Assembly (NCBI GenBank): GCA_029964075.1
Contig: CM057146.1
Coordinates: 5,165,501 to 5,229,500 of the forward strand
Direction: 5' to 3'
Source of the DNA: Patiria pectinifera
Lineage: Eukaryota; Echinodermata; Asteroidea; Valvatida; Asterinidae
Length of the DNA: 64,000 nt
The first letter of the stretch is position 1. Every line of letters begins with the position of its first letter. Positions 11,840-23,698 of the stretch are shown piece after piece. The translations under genes and the position numbers were made by a program. Under the pieces are notes generated by a model. That model did no database searches. It worked only from the letters and a program-made list of their open reading frames with translations, and was not told the DNA's origin.

Positions 11840-13137
11840 TTCTTTGGAACCGTTTTCCGCTCACTGGAATACCACAACTTGAAAGAAAGTCCGTCGGGTT
11901 TTATATGCAACTTAAGACGCGGAGTTTCATCAAGGAATACTACTTATATCTGTAATGGCTGTCGGTCGGTCTGGTGTGCTGTGCCCACGGAACACGGCCG
12001 AAACAGTAAATTGTTTTCAAGAAAGGTGCCTATATATAATGCTTCCCCCTGCAGGTCTCCATAGTGTGGGCATGCAAGGCGGACCGTGATTGGTCGTAAC
12101 TGACGCACAACGGCCGATCGACCAATCAGAGGCTCCGCGTGAAAATAGCCAGCCCTATCGTCTGCTCAATCACCACGAACTCCACGATCGGAAATCATTC
12201 CAAGTGCAGCGAAGAGTGGCAATCAAATTGGCAATTTATCGTGCAGATTGTGATCAGATAGCTTTTTATACGCAGATTCCTGAGTTTCTCAAACCTCGGA
12301 TTTGCTCCAGACATTTGAGTGACTCCATCTCTATATGGCCCGAGACCATGGCAAACGGACCTGGTATGGATTTAAAACGTCAATTTTGGTTACTTCTTCG
12401 CCAAGTCTTTTTATCCCGCAAAGTATTTAAAAGACCGTCATTTTTTGGACACTTTAATAATAGGGAGTATAATACACGAAATTGACACTTAAGAGATTTT
12501 CTGCATAATGCACAATCTTTTACCGCAAAGCGGAAATAGGAAATACCCAAGAGACATGGGTTTTATAAGCAATCACGTCGGATAAAACGTTCTTCTCCAT
12601 CAGAAGGGTGGGTGTCAATGTTCTTTTTTTTTTATCATGGACCGTGGCCGCACGCAGGATTTTGGGGAGGTGCATTTGCTCATGACAACGAACAATCAAA
12701 CCAAAATCCAAAGTGAATCCATCTGACTTCAGGGGTCAAACATGACATGTGTGCATGCATACAAGTACATATACACACCGCAGAGCGTCGAAGGTCGAAT
12801 GAATACACATTTTTTTTTCAATACCCAAATACATGTATAGGAACAAAATCCCCCCAATCCAAAAAATCACAAGATCAGAATAAAAATCGCCCAAAATTAA
12901 AAATACAATGCTCCAAAACGACCATGGTTCAAATGTGATCAGAAAATCCAATTTGATTCGCTGGGATACAGATTGGACACTATAACAATCGTTTCATGAA
13001 AGAAACTTTATGCCCATTATCTATCGGGTTGATTAACCTCCGATTGACTGACACTCCGTTTAATTAGTAGTAGATGGAGGCAGAGGATCTGTATATGTCC
13101 AGAGCGTGTGTCCAAATGTAAACGTGTCAGCGCTGAG
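11840..13137. other. Intergenic, upstream of the receptor gene
   Basis: Should contain the promoter of the minus-strand receptor, but no convincing TATA or initiator element can be assigned. The receptor ATG has A at -3 and G at +4 (AAATGG), a good Kozak context. Other open frames in this stretch look like chance. Positions 13131-13137 (CGCTGAG) are the left target-site copy of the next element. Confidence 0.4.
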
Positions 13138-13666
13138 CCAACCTCGTCCCCAGGGTTTCGAGCAGTACGCGCCCACCACTAGCTGCTCTCTCACCCTGGT
13201 ATTGGATCATCTGCATGTGCAAGATTTTTGAACACGTATGCAAATGAGGAATAGTCTGGTGCCTGCCTGTGCATTACACTTGATTTGCGTTTGTTTTTGT
13301 ATGCGGTGTCTGGGGTAAAAACAGAATCAATTCGTCGCAGCGCGAGCATGGCGTGAGTTACGAAAACACGATTTTATTTTAATTAAACTGTTACGATCTT
13401 ATCGAGACAACATGCATTATCACATTTCAAATTAATATGAACAAATTGGAAAGAAAATTCATATTTTCGAGAGAAGGCATGGACGAATGATCGCGAAAAC
13501 ACGTACTGCACGTTGTGAATAACAACATCAAGTACACGATATAAATCCATTTCTAGCCAATTGCGGTATCGAATCAGGATATAGGATCTAGGAAGAAAGT
13601 TTCCTTTCCAGGGCTTACTACTGGAAACGATGTTGGAAATAAAGTGAGCACTGGGGACGAGGTTGG
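13138..13666. mobile_element. Non-autonomous TIR element with 7-bp target-site duplication
   Basis: It begins CCAACCTCGTCCCCAG (13138-13153) and ends with the exact inverse CTGGGGACGAGGTTGG (13651-13666). CGCTGAG flanks both sides directly (13131-13137 and 13667-13673), as expected of a duplicated insertion site. It is 529 bp long and has no transposase. A partial copy of the terminus (CCAACCTCGTCCCCAGGG) occurs near 40048. Confidence 0.85.
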
Positions 13667-13806
13667 CGCTGAGCGCACCCGCACATGCTATTCCTTCATA
13701 TTTACTGCGTTTCTTGTTACGTAATCGTTTCGACTGTGTTAAGACACTGATGCATTATCAGGGCAAGTTATACGCATGGGCCATTCCTCAAAAACGCATT
13801 CTAGAC

Positions 13807-13987
13807 AACCGTATTTTCCCATTTTCTGCTAGTAGAGATTTTTAGTTGTCCACTTTTGAGGCGCTGAGATAGTCGTCAAAGTTCAATCCAAATTTCTGCC
13901 AGCAAAAATTTTTCTTGTTTTTAAAAACCGGTGTTGCAATTTCTAAATACCTAAAATTCTACTAGCAGAAAATGGGAAAATACGGTT
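13807..13987. repeat. MITE-like element with perfect 30-bp inverted repeats
   Basis: Positions 13807-13836 and 13958-13987 are exact reverse complements over 30 bp (outer ends AACCGTATTTTCCC). The spacer of about 121 bp is non-coding. Perfect arms suggest a young element or recent gene conversion. No clear target-site duplication was seen. Confidence 0.8.
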
Positions 13988-14035
13988 GCCCGCTTTTGAC
14001 GCTCCATACATCGGTTTGTATGGAGAACCGTAAGA

Positions 14036-14410
14036 ATCCACTAATAGCTGAGTGGTTAGGTTCGCTGTCCACCGATCCCGGGGACCTGGATTCGAATCCC
14101 CGTGGTGTCATTAAGTTGTTTCCTCGCATGCGGTTTAGTCATTTATTTTAAGAGATTTATTTTACCGTCTCAAAAAAATCAACATGAACTTAGCGGTATC
14201 GCTTAGCTCATAAGCTATAGTTGAGACTGTCCGAGAAGTACAGGTTAGCATCTTCCTAAGGGCACTGGGCTCGTTTTGCTTGATCTGGGCAGCCAAGGCT
14301 TGGGTTGCCGTCTCGTTTCCTGTCTTACATGGTGCTTGGCCCTCGGGTCATCATGGATGGACAGGGAAGGAGGTGTCGTGGGCCGGGAAACCCGCGACTC
14401 CATATGTTGT
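14036..14410 (+). mobile_element. tRNA-derived SINE (or tRNA-like pseudogene with tail)
   Basis: A box-A-like TAGCTGAGTGGTTAGG (about 14044) is followed at normal tRNA spacing by a box-B-like GGATTCGAATCC (about 14088). There is no matching 5' acceptor strand, so a functional tRNA is unlikely. The unrelated body to about 14410 would be the SINE tail, but its 3' end is uncertain. Confidence 0.6.
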
Positions 14411-14681
14411 GATTATAGTTCTAACTAAAATATACCTTGACACCGCAAAATAATGCCGTTTCCCTCATGTTTAATAAAATATGTGTTTAAAATTGAAATG
14501 AAGTTATCAAAGCTCACAAGTGTTTATGCTTTTGTGTCCAATTAGAATAATATAGGGTAAGTCCATAAAAGCGGAACCCAACCCCCCCCCCCAAAAAAAT
14601 ATATATATTTCATATTCAAAAAGATATGTAGCACCAAAATTCATAATGAATGGAAAGCTAATTTCATAAACTACTTTTAGA

Positions 14682-15129
14682 TGAAAACAATTACTGAAAT
14701 TGCTCAATCCGTTCAAAGAATATTACCATTTAAACGCAATGACCCTAAAACCTGTTTCGTCCGCACAAAAAAAGCAATTTATTGTGTGTTCTGACTGTTT
14801 GAAACAACAAAGAAAATAACACCGAATACTTGTTTCAACAAGACTGTCAACAACAGTATAGTACACAATATCTTTATTAACAATCGTGCTTATGCAAACA
14901 ATATGATTTATAATTTTTTTCTTTAAAGACGGGCCTTCAAAAGGAATTTGTTCAATATTATAACTCTTAAACTGAATTTTTGTTTGGCTGGTGATGTTTG
15001 AAGACAATTGTGACGGCGATTCTTGAAATCGCATTTTTGGACAAAAGAGGTTTTAGGGTTATTGCGTTTAAATGGTAATATACTTCGAACGGACGGGAAC
15101 AATTTCAGTATTTTTTCATCTAAAAGTAG
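14682..15129. mobile_element. Foldback element abutting the truncated lectin pseudogene
   Basis: Arms of about 80 bp: 14682-14760 and its imperfect inverse at about 15045-15129. Both outer ends read AACTACTTTTAGATGAAAA, and the shared interior includes CATTTAAACGCAATGACCCT. The spacer of about 280 bp is AT-rich and non-coding. The right outer end coincides exactly with the point where lectin homology stops, which suggests the insertion removed or separated the rest of that gene copy. The missing lectin half is not found on the far side. Confidence 0.75.
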
Positions 15130-15478
15130 TTCGGATGCCAGTTGGTGTATTGTGCAGGCTGACCTCGCACAGCCAGACACCCTCTTGAGCCGCATCCGTA
15201 CAGCCAATCCAGAGACCACCGGTACCTTTTACCAATGACTCCCAGATGAAGAGGTTTTCCTCTCTTGAATTGGGCACAATCATGCTGCCTCCTGGTCGGT
15301 TACAAGCCTCCAAAGCCTCAAACCAATTCATCCTGTTAGGGAGTCGGATGTAACAACAAGACTGACGCCATTTCAGCCAGTCGGGCGGGCAGGAGGCTTG
15401 AAGAAAACTCAGGTTGCTGACCAAGTGGATGAAAAAAATGTATCAAGATGAGGTTTGCCGAAAACCTTGACATGTTTG
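15128..15478 (-). pseudogene. Truncated, frameshifted copy of the C-type lectin gene
   Basis: On the minus strand a signal-peptide-like start (MSRFSANLILIHFF, ATG at about 15471) is followed, after a shift at a T7 run near 15434, by a lectin half-domain (CPPDWLKWRQSC ... WIGCTDAAQEGVWLC) closely matching residues 29-102 of the protein at 1878-2621. A second one-base deletion relative to that gene follows the WLC codons. The downstream frame then gives GQPAQYTNWHPNY and meets a stop exactly at the 14682-15129 foldback. The second half of the lectin domain and the whole PAN domain are absent. There is also an in-frame extra Cys codon (QSCCY for QSCY). One shift lies in a homopolymer and could be a sequencing error, but the truncation cannot be. 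Confidence 0.85.
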
Positions 15479-15479
15479 T

Positions 15480-16505
15480 GAGACGGAGCCAGCAGCTCTG
15501 ACGTTGCGTAGAATTTGTCTTTACACGAAAAGTGCAGGCAAGAGTCACCTCCGTTATGCCGTTACCATGACGAATGGCTTGTGTTAGAAAAGTGTGATAA
15601 CTATTGAATCACGTTTTAATTGGCAATTTTGTTAGAGTGGGGTCTTAATGTTACAAAACGAAGCAGGACCATATCAACCGATAGCAAAATGTAATAGCTT
15701 TATCACTGTGTTCTCTGGCCATGGAAAAGTAGTTCATAATGGGGGAAACGTGAAAATATTTACCACCTCTTATTCCGATGGAGAAGAAAGTCTTTTCTAA
15801 TGCGGTAAACATGTACAGCCCACGCCCTTTTTGTATTTACACTTTACGGTTTTCGGTAGAAGATCGTGCATTTTGCTGAAAATATCTTACGAAAATCATG
15901 TTTTCTTGGGCCGATACACATTTTTCTGTATAGAAACAATTGCAAAATTGTAAGGGTTAAATAAAAAAAACACCTATGATGTCGTTCCACTGTCTAGTGA
16001 CGTCGCACAGGAAATCATAATATGAATCGATTTTTTGTTTGTTAACTGCTAACGATTTCAGTCATGAAGGACGGATTACAGTGAATATACACTGTCGGTT
16101 TTACTGTTTAAACATGAAATATAAAAAGTACAAACAATTACGCAGTTTTCTGGTGTCTCTTTCAGCATCAAAATTTCGGTTCACGAAAATAAGACACCTT
16201 TCTCGACAGCTAACCCTATCCATTAACTCTATCCATGAAATGTCAACGTCTTTCCCCAATTCCATTCTTAACCCTTGCCCTAAGCGGTTTCTGTTGGTTG
16301 GTGGGTGATAGCGGTTCGTCGTGATAACGCCCTCTTGCGACGGCGAGTTATCGCGGCGGTGGTTTATCGCGCATTTTCTACAACATAGGCGTAGCCAGCG
16401 GTAGGGGGTATTTTCCATTCAAATGCCCTTTTTCATCAGCGCTTACCCCCCCCCCCCCACCCCCCGCAAAAAAATGAAAAAAATCGTGCCCTTTTTGTGC
16501 CAGCG
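15480..16505. other. Intergenic, no supported gene
   Basis: AT-rich unique-looking DNA with a poly(C) tract at about 16447-16465. Open frames are short and show no domain or splice pattern. Confidence 0.45.
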
Positions 16506-16509
16506 GCCG

Positions 16510-16940
16510 TTACTGGGGTGCTGTGGTCCAATGGTTACGGTGTTCGACTCGTGTGCCGTGATACATGGATTCGAAATCGTAACCGTGGGAACATGGTGCT
16601 CTTGAGCAAGGCACTTTACCATTATTACTCCGTCCTTCGGATGGGACGTAAAGCCGTAGGTCCCGTGTGTTGTGTATTGCACGTTAAAGAACTCAGTAAT
16701 ACTTATCGCTAAGAGAAGGGGTTTGCCCTGGTGTTTCTGACAGTGACTGCAATATGCGCCTCAGCACCTTGTAAACCCTTATCAAGGTGCTACATAATGG
16801 GTCTCATATTTCTCATAGACTGCATATACCTGTCCTTAAAAATAGACATAATTACCAGCGCCTTGAGTACCTAATTGTTGGTAGATACGTGCGCCATATT
16901 TATAAGACTCCGGTATTATTATTAATTATTATTGTTACGA
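16510..16940 (+). mobile_element. tRNA-derived SINE, family A copy 1
   Basis: The tRNA-like head has TGGTCCAATGGTTACGG (box A) and GGATTCGAA (box B). A conserved body follows (CGTCCTTCGGATGGGACG, a CCGTAGGTCCCGTGTGTTG segment, then a GAGAAGGGGTT stretch), ending in an ATT-rich tail near 16915-16935. A second copy lies at 61325-61660. The body resembles the central domain widespread in marine invertebrate SINEs (Meta-SINE type), an identification from memory. Confidence 0.8.
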
Positions 16941-17599
16941 GTACGAGTGCCTTTTTGTTGAATTTCGCGCATGTACACCCTGAAAAGCGCCACATATTGT
17001 CCGTTAGTGTGCATAATCGTCGGTTTTGAACAACGCCCCCATCGACAGATGATACCAGCCGATTGGCCAATGGTACCGTTCATTCAGAAGTTGTGCAACC
17101 AATCATAGACTTTTACTCACCTGCGTGGTGGATTCAACGAAGTAAACTTATAGCTTTGATGAAATCCATGCAGCGAATTGGATGATTCTGCGATTGTTTT
17201 GGAGCAATCTTATCAGGGCAGATTGAAGACATTGGGTCTTATGTCCCTTTCGGACAGAAGAGCGTTTTTGAACATTAATCATGACATTGACAACCAATGT
17301 TGTACAACAGACCATAATATACAACACCTGAATAAATCCCCATCATGTGATTGGTGGATCGTTGATCACATGCCATTGAATTATTCGTACCAACGCACGG
17401 TGCGCACGTGGCGCGCAGCTAGCGCACAGTGCAATGCCGATTGCACGGTGTCACTGCTGCTGGTAGTGGTACTGTTTTAAATCGAGATAAATTGAATATG
17501 ACTGTTCTCAACCTGTTGAACAGTTTGCATTAATAAAACATAATGAACTTGTCGAACTTTTGTAACAGTTTTTAACCTTAATAAATTGGCCTTTAAAAG

Positions 17600-17790
17600 T
17601 CAACCAATCAGATGACAAGGATTTATTCAGGTGTTATATAAAACAAATAATAATTGTTTCACGTTCGTCGTTCGTGCAATGGAACGAATAATTTCATTCG
17701 GTGACAGATGAAATATTCAATTTCACGAGGCGAACATTTCATCTGTCACCTCATGAAATTATTCTTACCATTGCACTCACAAATATTCAT
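17600..17790. repeat. Hairpin element, conserved flanks, stem type 1
   Basis: The order is GTTATATAAAACAAATAAT (about 17633-17651), a hairpin with core stem GTGACAGATGAAAT (17701-17714 and inverted 17736-17749) extended by AATAATTTCAT arms, then ACCATTGCACTCA (17767-17779). The same left and right flanks occur at 39150-39250 around a different stem sequence. Confidence 0.75.
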
Positions 17791-18556
17791 TATTTGTATA
17801 TTGTTGTGCGAATCGATCCCCGAAGTGCAGTGCTAATACGCTCCCTCCAAGGAGGTTGAGAGCCAGGGCTGGGGCCGATTTTACGAAAGTCGTTTTTTCT
17901 TGCAACTCTTTTAAGGACTTAAAGATATAGTCCATCATTTGTAATTTGTGCATTCTGTTCGTTTGAAGCAATACAAGTGTTCAAAATCTAATGAAGGATG
18001 CTGAACAACTAACCCGATGAAGTTTCAGCTAAGCTTCAGCTGTATATTCCGAGAAAAACAGCATTCTAGGATCTCAATTTCAAATCAAAAGTTGCTGGAT
18101 CATGTTTTGAATTGGGCCTGAATTCATCGTCCGAGACACGTTCTCACTGAACCGGTTGGCAGCTATACGCGATGTCGCGCACTGATCCGACGAATTATAG
18201 CAAACTGCACGCGCGTGTGCTTCGTGCCAATACTTGCGCGCGCTTCGCCGAATAACAAAACGAACTACTAATTTAAATTTTCCTACAGTGCATCTTAAGA
18301 CGTACCGTTGGAAAGGCCTTCTTTCATTGATTACTACAAAATGACAGCTTGCCAGAAAGAATAATTTCACATGGAGTTTAGTCCCCTTACTATCTTTCAA
18401 CCAAGTATGTTTTCAACAATAATCACGCCAGTTACTCTTCGGATGGCTGCAAATGATGGACTCTGGCTGTAGCTGTAAGGCGAGTTAGTTATACCCTTCC
18501 TATTAGGCGAGTCTTAGCGTTTCGTAAAATCGGCCCCAGAAAAAAGTAATGCACTC
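17791..18556. other. Intergenic, no supported gene
   Basis: Nothing recognisable was found. Short open frames in both strands have no domain content or consistent splice sites. Confidence 0.4.
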
Positions 18557-18745
18557 ACCAAGGGCGGATCTAGAATTGTTTTTTTTGGGGGGGGGGGCAA
18601 AAAAATGTCGGTGCCCCAAACAAGTCACCGGGGTCCCAAAATTTACGGCGCGGGGTTTGAAAAACAATGGATTCTATATAGGTGCTCTGTGGTGCGATCT
18701 GAGGCAATTTCTGACCTCTTAAACAAATCCTTTTGAGGAAAAGAT
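18557..18745 (+). mobile_element. Transposon end fragment (GGGCGGATC-type), forward copy
   Basis: Starts near GGGCGGATCTAGAATT, then a poly(T)/poly(G) tract, then GGTGCTCTGTGGTGCGAT and GAGGCAATTTCTGAC. The same elements appear in reverse order and strand at about 60640-61040, so the two are opposite-orientation copies of one family. No coding region was recognised. Confidence 0.6.
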
Positions 18746-21700
18746 GGTGGTGTACGCAGTGCCTGCCTTTATTGCGACGTCACTTAAAAACCATGCAGGT
18801 ACTTCTAGTTTTAATCGTGCGGTGCGGTTTCAATTTACCGTTGAACGCCCTGCTAGTTTTAGCCCGAACCTGCAGTGCGGTTGCCCGGCGTTCTAGCCCC
18901 GTCACCTTAGCGGGCCGGGCCATTACCGCGACGGCCCGCCTGGCTTTCGATCACCATTCCCCTGTATTGTTCAGCTAAGCTAGGAGTATAACCACGGTCC
19001 TGTCGTTTAAACATTTATTCAATGTTGCACAGTGCCCCGGTTGACCATGCACACCATGGCTCGAAATGTAGTGTGTTCCGGTACACTCGTCACTGTAGCG
19101 GTCCGCTCCCGCTTCAGTCCGGCCGTCTTTGCGAAGCGATAGCTCGTACCGTGCCCACTCGGTTCAGCTAGAATCTTTGGCTTACTTGGTTCCCCCAGTT
19201 AGTGTTGTGAGACTCCGACACCAGTGTTGAAACCAAGGAAAAGCCTGACGTTGGAAGAATCCCCACAAAGTTAAATAAACCAGTAAAGTCACTGTATGAA
19301 AGCTCTGTTTCCCGCCAAATTCGTTATCATAGATAATAATGTTGATTCTAATATAAAGTTAATGAACTAATAGGGAATGCAACAATAATTTCAGGAATGA
19401 ATTGCAGGGCAGCTCCGTCGCACATCCTTTAACGTGTCACCACTTGAAACTTAGAACTGATAGACACATGGATTACAAGAAACGAGAACTGTTCGATTGC
19501 CTCATTGATGTTCTCCGAAGTCACCGTGTTAAAATTAGAAAAAGGTTTAACTATGGAAGGTTGTGAATCGTTTCTTTCAAAACTGAGGGAGGAATTATTG
19601 CAGTCATATTTATTTTATCGTCAATGTAAAATTGTGTCTTATTTCATTTTGTTCCCGGGTATTTTCTTGTTGTTTCTTTAGGGTGTGTATTTAATGTGAG
19701 TGTAGACCTATGTATGTCAACTAGGTTGTTTGTTTTTATGGTTTGCATTTTTCTCTCTGGGGAATGGGATTGCTTTTGTTTCTCGGTTTTGTTTTGTTTT
19801 GTTTGTAAAAATCTTTTTAGCCTGTTTGTCATTCATTCTCGTGAGTCTGGTTGTTTGTTTTGTTTGTTTGTTGGGGTGTTTGTTGGCTTGTTTGTTTGTT
19901 TGTTGGGTTGTAAAAGTATTTATTTATTAGTTCGTTTTTATATTTTTGTATCTGTCTGGTTTGTCTAATGTTTCACTCTATGATTTTTTTGGTGAGTCTT
20001 GTTTCATCTCCCCGTCTTGTCTCGTCTCGTCATGTCTCGTCATGTCTCGTCTCATGTGGTTTCGTATGATTTGTACAATTTACTTTTCAATAGTACTTTA
20101 ATTTGTATGAATGGAATTTTAAATCTGTTTTATTGGCAGGGGTTTGGATAATCGTCTGATGACAATTGTTTTTTTTTTACTTTTACATATCCGTGGCAGC
20201 CTGTCCAACTTTTAGCTTTTATTTTATGTTTTAAGATTTGGAATAAAATAATAAAGTGAAATAAATCAAATAAAGTTTCCTCAAGTCTTTATTACGCTGG
20301 AGATTTCCCGATCGCAGTACAATTAATGAGAGGCAGCCCAAATAGGCGCGACCTAAGCCGGCCAAATTACGATTTGTATACTAGTTTATCTGTAATAATA
20401 AAGAATTTTGGCCCCTGCACTTGAGGGTCTGTATTTTGTAGAAGTGAAGGGTCCATGTCCCTGGACTTGGATTTCTGAAAAAAACATTTGAATGGAATCT
20501 ATATTGAATCTGTTTGTTTGGTTTTTTTTTCAACATGGCGATGGGGTGATTATCGTTGGAGGGAGGGATAAATCACCTAGAAGTCATAGGTCAACCCCCC
20601 CCCAAAAAAAAAATCCAAAAAGGCTAAAGAGGATTAATTAAGATTTTATTTGATGTACGTTTTGATCACCTGTGAGGGTTCAGAGTATGTTCCCCGATTT
20701 GTTTAAATTGTGGTATTTATCTTTGGTGCCCATGGGAATAAACGGAGTGTTGTAAATTCAGGGATCGCATCAACAACTGCTTTTGAATCATACAGTCATG
20801 TTTGTGAACCATACTTTCCCACACATAAACTTTTCATCTGGAAGGCTCATGTCACAGGGATGTCCCATTAAATTGTTTAGAAATTATGGTGAAAATAACA
20901 TCTTCATGGATTCCCAGCACAACTCCTCACAATCAGCCCAGTGTTAACAATATTCCTCGTTGTGGGTCTGAAAATGAAGATTGTCGGTTTGTGTATATAT
21001 GAATATGATCAAGTTAAATTATTTTATGCAGTAGTTTGCCCATTTCCCCCAAAATTGCATATTGTAATATTGTACATTTTTAGAAATTTGCTACAATATG
21101 TGATACCTCACCAACAAGTATCTTTTAACGAAATTCAATCAGAATATTTATCAATTTTAAAATTTTTTTTAGTTGTTTTGTTACGTGGTGGTGTCCCTGC
21201 CACACTGTACGATGGTGTAGCCCGGTGCGTTATGCACGTGGATTGTATACTTCCGTTTTGACGGGGACTTTACTGAATAGAGTCTGGTGACTGTACATAG
21301 AAATTTCTTTGAATAAAGGTCGAATCGTAAATTCATGTGCCCTTGTTATGCAAAGCAGGGGCAGTGGTTCAAGGGTATATGTCGACTTGCAGGAAGTGTG
21401 CAAGAACGTGACTTGAATGCTTTCATGTGTTCACAATACAACGACGCTGTTTAGTTATTTCACTGTGTATACACGGCGAGAAATTTTGGAATCATAATGG
21501 CGTCAGCGATACTTGCTGGGGAGCTCTTGCACACGACTGTCTGTACTTTGGTACTTTTGTCTCCAGACAAGTGTGTGTACGGTAACCCGAACTACCCAGA
21601 TTTTTAAAAGACGAAATTGCCGACCTCCAACTTGTTAGTGCCACTTTTGGCAACTATTTGTGTGGTATTAGTTTAATTAAACAAATAAACAGGTTAAATA

Positions 21701-21970
21701 AACAGAATACCATTGAAGGTACCTAAAAGTAAACATAGAAGACCGACAGACGAACATAAAATGTTACAAATAAACATATTTGTTTGGATAATTTTAGGGC
21801 GGTACCGGTAAATTAACTCAATTTTGGTGTCAGAGTATGGGTGTTACTTTTCTTCAGTGACTTTCATAAACGTTTACATAAACGCTAACTGTATGACATG
21901 TGAATATAAACTGATAAACGATAGGAAAAGATATCTTATCCCTCGAGAGATTTTTATTTTATTTTAGTTC
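18746..21970. other. Gene-poor stretch with simple repeats
   Basis: A GC-rich island near 18830-18960 has an open frame without recognisable content. 19680-19925 is rich in TTTG/TTGT units, and 20015-20055 is a GTCTC/ATGTCTC pentamer-like microsatellite. 20060-21970 is AT-rich with no supported gene. Hydrophobic short frames here follow from T/G-rich composition. Confidence 0.5.
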
Positions 21971-21974
21971 TTTC

Positions 21975-22335
21975 TGGTAATGAAACCCAGGATTCCTCAA
22001 AGGTACCCTAAGCACTGTAGCTCGAAAGCCTGAAGAAACCTGTGGAGAGAAGACAATGAGAAGAAATTGCAGTTTTAGAGGTGGGAGGAAAAGCCCAGAG
22101 GAATATTCTGGGGAAAACCCACGGAATCAGGTAGGGACTGAAAACCCAATTCACACATGGGCCCGGGCGGGATTCGAACCTGGGTCACAGCGGTGGAAGG
22201 CGAGGAAAGTACCGCAACTCCAACCTGACACCCCGAGTTTGTGATGATGGTTCTGAGAAGAACCGGTATGGGCTCAACGTTTTGGACAGCATACTGTGTC
22301 CATCGTCAGGAGACTAGTGAACTCCAACCGGAGGT
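21975..22335 (-). mobile_element. tRNA-derived SINE, family C, with adjoining repeat
   Basis: Read on the minus strand, CAGGTTCGAATCCC (box B) near 22175 lies in a tRNA-like head at about 22235-22150. A body containing a TTTTCCCCAGAATATTCC segment follows and ends near 21980. The 3' part recurs at 55675-55790 (shared CCTGTGGAGAGAAGACA). The adjoining 22240-22330 segment, with TTTTGGACAGCATACTGTGTC, looks like a further repeat of the same region. Confidence 0.7.
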
Positions 22336-22718
22336 GGATTATAGCCTTTGACAAAATTGTGGGTGCATAATTATTTGTTTTTTTCTTCCAAATGAGATAA
22401 AGTGTCTTGAAATTCCCTCTTTTTTTGCCTGCGTTATTTTAATGTTTTCTTACAACTATCTACATTGGGTCGCCGAAAATCAGTTTTTGCATAAAAAAAG
22501 TAGAATTCTCGCTTCAGTTTGAAAATGTAAGGCTTCAAAATTTAAAGACATTTACTTAGGTGAATCGGGAAATCACTGCTAAAGCAGTACAGAATGTGCG
22601 CGTCAGCCTCTTCGAAAGTTAAATTGACTGCATCAATTTTTAATTTTAACTTGAAAATGCGAAAATATAGCTCATCTCCCCCATTTAAGGGTCATTTATA
22701 AAAATCGGTGGTCAAATA

Positions 22719-23003
22719 CACTCTAAAAAAAAAATTAGTCAGATTTGACGAGAAACCATTTAATTTGACTATAACTATTAAGGGTCAGCTGGGTGTAACT
22801 GAAAATCAGTCAATCTGACTAGATTTTTCCAGTCAGTATTTTTGACTTAGGAAAAATAGTTATGCAAATAAATGGAATTGGATTCGAACCCAACAACTTT
22901 TTTCTAGTCATAGTATGAAACTTTGCGTGTTTAACTAAATTCCCTAGTCAATCTTCAATAACAAGGAAAACCAGTCAATATTTTGACTATTGTTTTTAGA
23001 GTG
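22719..23003. mobile_element. 285-bp MITE with TA target site
   Basis: The termini are CACTCTAAAA (22719) and TTTTAGAGTG (to 23003), each flanked by TA (22717-22718 and 23004-23005), the target typical of Tc1/mariner-type transposition. The inner part is rich in AGTCA/TGACT motifs in inverted arrangement. There is no transposase, so it depended on another element. Confidence 0.85.
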
Positions 23004-23698
23004 TATGGACGTGTTCCTGTCATTTCCGCTACCCCATGCGCACGGGAAGCGGTCATGTTTCCCTTTTCAGAATAAAACTAGCAGACTCAAGCCCCAGCGT
23101 TATACGTTGCGCATAACCCGCCATGACACTAAAACGCTAAGGAAATGCTTAATGCATCACTGAACGGGAAAACTTGCAGTTTCACTTCATAATTCAATTG
23201 CCATTCAGTATGAATTGAATACTGGAAAACGCGTATTCTATTGACCTTGTTCAAAGTGCAATTCTATTCAAGGTTTACATTGTATGCATGTAAGTTATGC
23301 ACCTTCAATCATTTTTGCCATTCCTGGTTTCAACTTTGTAAACTGAGTGTACTTGGCATTTTATTGTTACAAGTAACTGCTTTTCAATATTTTCACAAGG
23401 GCGTAGTTTGGAAATCGTGTATTTGGCATTCAGTCTCAGCTCACCGATTTCTTTTAAAAAGGGAATGGATCAAAAAGTGGCCTGGATTTATATCAGTTCA
23501 ATCTTCGCTGCCGGGTAGAACTTGAACCCTGGACCGAAAATGTAACAGAAATAGTTACGTCATTATTACGTCATCAGGTGTCAAATAACAAGAGTTTGGA
23601 GGTCAAAATTTGAATAATTACTAATTTGAACCATAAGTTGTTAAGTGAATGGAGTAGCCCTACCGTGCTCTTTGATTGTGATCAGTTAGCAGAGTTGT

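Noticed and set aside
11705..12064. Plus-strand 119-codon frame
   Set aside because: It overlaps, on the opposite strand, the signal-peptide exon of the receptor (11839-11764), which explains the region better.
14040..14112. Functional tRNA gene
   Set aside because: Boxes A and B are present, but the acceptor stem does not pair, so a SINE head or tRNA relic is the better call.
18733..18978. Hydrophobic GC-rich frame as a membrane protein
   Set aside because: No splice partners, no family resemblance, and it starts at the end of a transposon fragment.
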